Shown: piece after piece, positions 63,158 through 64,000 of the stretch
Layout: each line of letters begins with the position of its first letter
Position numbering within the stretch: position 1 is the first letter of the stretch
From: Calliopsis andreniformis
Lineage: Eukaryota; Arthropoda; Insecta; Hymenoptera; Andrenidae
NCBI RefSeq assembly: GCF_051401765.1
Contig: NW_027480468.1
Span: 3,348,001-3,412,000 of the forward strand
Direction of reading: 5' to 3'
Length of the DNA stretch: 64,000 bases
Translations under genes and position numbers: made by a program
The notes under the pieces: model-generated
The model's database searches: none
What the model was told of the DNA's origin: nothing
Seen by the model: the letters and a program-made list of their open reading frames with translations, nothing else

Positions 63158-64000
63158 GTCTGAAGATTGAGGATTCAGGATTGAGGATTCAGGATTGAGG
63201 TTTGAGGACTGAGGATTGAGGATTGAGGATTGGGGATTGAGGATTGAGGATTGAGGATTGAAGATTCAGGATTGGGTATTGCGGATTGAACATTGAGCAT
63301 TGAGGATTGAGGATTGAGGATTGAGGATTGAGGACTGAATAGTGAATATTGATGATTGAACATTGAGGATTGAGGATTGAGGGTTGTGGATTGAGGAAAA
63401 GGACTGGGGGTTCAGTATTGATGGTTGAGGTCTGATTATTGAGGATTGAGTATTGAGAATTGAGGACTGAAGATTGAGTATTGAGGATTGAAGATTGAGT
63501 ATTGAGGATTGGGGATTGAGGACTGAGGATTGAGGATTGAGGTTTGAGGATTGAGGATTGAGGATTGAGGATTGAAGATTGAGGATTGGGTATCGAGGAT
63601 TGAACATTGAGGATGGAGGAATGAGGATTGAGGATTGAGGATTGAGTATTGAAGATTGAATATTGATGATTGAAGATTGAGGATTGAGGATTGAGGGTTG
63701 CGGATTGAGGATTGAGGATTGGGTATTGAGGATTGAGGATTGAGGATTGAGTATTGAAGATTGAGGATTGATGATTGAGGATTGTGGATTGAGGATTGAG
63801 GATTGAGTATTGAGGATTGAGGATTGAAGATTGAGTATTGAGGATTGAAGATTGAGAATTGAGGATTGAGGTTTGAACATTAAGGACTGAGTGTTGAGGG
63901 TTGAAGATTGAGGATTGAGGACTGAGGATTGAAGATTGAGGATTGGTTATTGAGGATTGAAGAATGAGGACTGAGGGTTGAGGATTGAGGATTGAGGATT
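63046..64000 (+). repeat. Partial sixth alpha-to-delta block
   Basis: Alpha anchor 63109, L 63396 (+287) and the GAACATT-AAGG variant at +771 match the 1651-bp blocks. The window ends before the expected delta. Confidence 0.75.

Larger units (their letters stand above)
5255..63401 (+). repeat. Motif L family, 19 copies with the 6-bp unit GACAAG
   Basis: Motif L carries GACAAG followed by a G-run (GACTGGG, GGTTCAG, TATTGAT, GGTTGAG, GTCTGAT) and looks like a sister of motif K. The 6-bp unit starts at 5255, 6121, 8901, 13304, 14065, 15918, 17120, 18147, 18482, 31399, 35614, 38271, 40098, 43392, 48278, 52931, 54001, 60633 and 63396. The copies at 52931 and 63396 read GAAAAG. L usually lies exactly 287 bp after an alpha landmark anchor and 335 bp before the next K. 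Confidence 0.9.
1..64000 (+). repeat. Heptameric satellite array, unit GATTGAG
   Basis: Every stretch I read is GATTGAG or a one- to four-base variant of it, head to tail in one orientation, with no inversion seen. Common variants are GACTGAG, TATTGAG, GATTGAA, GGTTGAG, GTTTGAG, GATTAAA and GATTCAG. They recur in fixed order, which gives higher-order repeats. The consensus has three G and no C on the + strand, so the strands are strongly asymmetric. The array enters and leaves the window without a flank, so its true length exceeds 64 kb. There is no unique sequence and no gene in it. The family is not one I can name from memory. Confidence 0.98.
58158..64000 (+). repeat. Block L: delta, beta, epsilon, alpha to the window end
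   Basis: Order: delta 58221, beta 58480, K 58718, GCTGAG 58972, epsilon 59395, alpha 59759, K 60053, alpha 60339, L 60633, delta 61990, K 62249, gamma 62759, alpha 63109, L 63396. The 59.4-60.14 kb part resembles 51.1-51.87 kb and 41.6-42.3 kb. The array continues past base 64000. Confidence 0.8.

Noticed and set aside
1..64000. CRISPR array
   Set aside because: The units are 7 bp and contiguous, spacers are not unique, and there is no cas gene.
1..64000. Functional telomere
   Set aside because: A telomere tract would be nearly uniform and end in a chromosome terminus; this array has higher-order structure, diverged units and no known telomere repeat.
1..64000. CENP-B-box-like centromere motif in the landmarks
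   Set aside because: CpG is scarce and I found no match to the conserved positions of the box in the landmark cores.
1..64000. G-quadruplex array
   Set aside because: Most G tracts are only two bases long with five-base spacers; longer tracts are scattered, so stable quadruplexes are unlikely to be a general property.

Overview
The whole 64-kb window is one satellite-DNA array. It enters at base 1 and runs out past base 64000. The building block on the + strand is the 7-bp unit GATTGAG (a rotation of ATTGAGG; CTCAATC on the other strand). I see no protein gene, RNA gene, transposon, CRISPR array or regulatory site that I can support. A continuous, hierarchically organised array of this size points to a repeat-rich eukaryotic chromosome region (satellite, pericentromeric or subtelomeric) rather than a bacterium or virus, but nothing here identifies the species. 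Exact copy numbers and order depend on the assembly being right.

The array is ordered at several scales. (1) Heptamers with recurrent single-base variants. (2) Short marker motifs containing a 6-bp unit: motif K has GACGAG (51 copies), motif L has GACAAG or GAAAAG (19 copies), and ten others have GATGAG or GCTGAG. Each moves the 7-bp register back by one base. (3) Diverged 112-bp landmark segments, 59 in all, which I sort into five types: alpha 25, beta 8, gamma 11, delta 9, epsilon 6. Each contains a GATATTC-like unit (one has GATGTTC), and I use its first base as the anchor. The landmarks are themselves heptamers that have drifted but kept register. (4) Blocks with fixed spacing: gamma to alpha 350 bp, alpha to L 287 bp, L to K 335 bp, K to K 370, 433, 454 or 538 bp, alpha to alpha 1202 bp, alpha to delta 1651 bp. 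(5) Kilobase-scale duplicated segments.

Layout: 1-4.9 kb has K motifs with beta, epsilon and gamma landmarks. 4.9-12.2 kb is two superunits of about 3.6 kb. 12.2-18.9 kb is dense in alpha-L-K blocks. 18.9-29.4 kb is a K-rich region with a duplication offset by about 5.6 kb. 29.4-35.3 kb mixes epsilon and alpha. From 35.3 kb the delta type appears, K becomes scarce, and a 1651-bp alpha-to-delta block occurs five times, with a sixth cut by the window end. 47.58-51.2 kb is a rearranged copy of 42.3-47.5 kb that lost 371, 910 and 266 bp, each an exact multiple of seven.

The main result is that the array behaves as one 7-bp lattice. I counted all 58 intervals between consecutive landmarks, and each length modulo 7 equals the number of 6-bp units it contains plus a few identifiable small indels. 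Long open reading frames on the - strand (up to 621 codons) are a by-product: the C-rich strand of this heptamer has no stop codon in any frame and reads as the same seven-residue cycle (N-P-Q-S-S-I-L) in all three. The + strand meets TGA every 21 bases in every frame. I therefore annotate no CDS.
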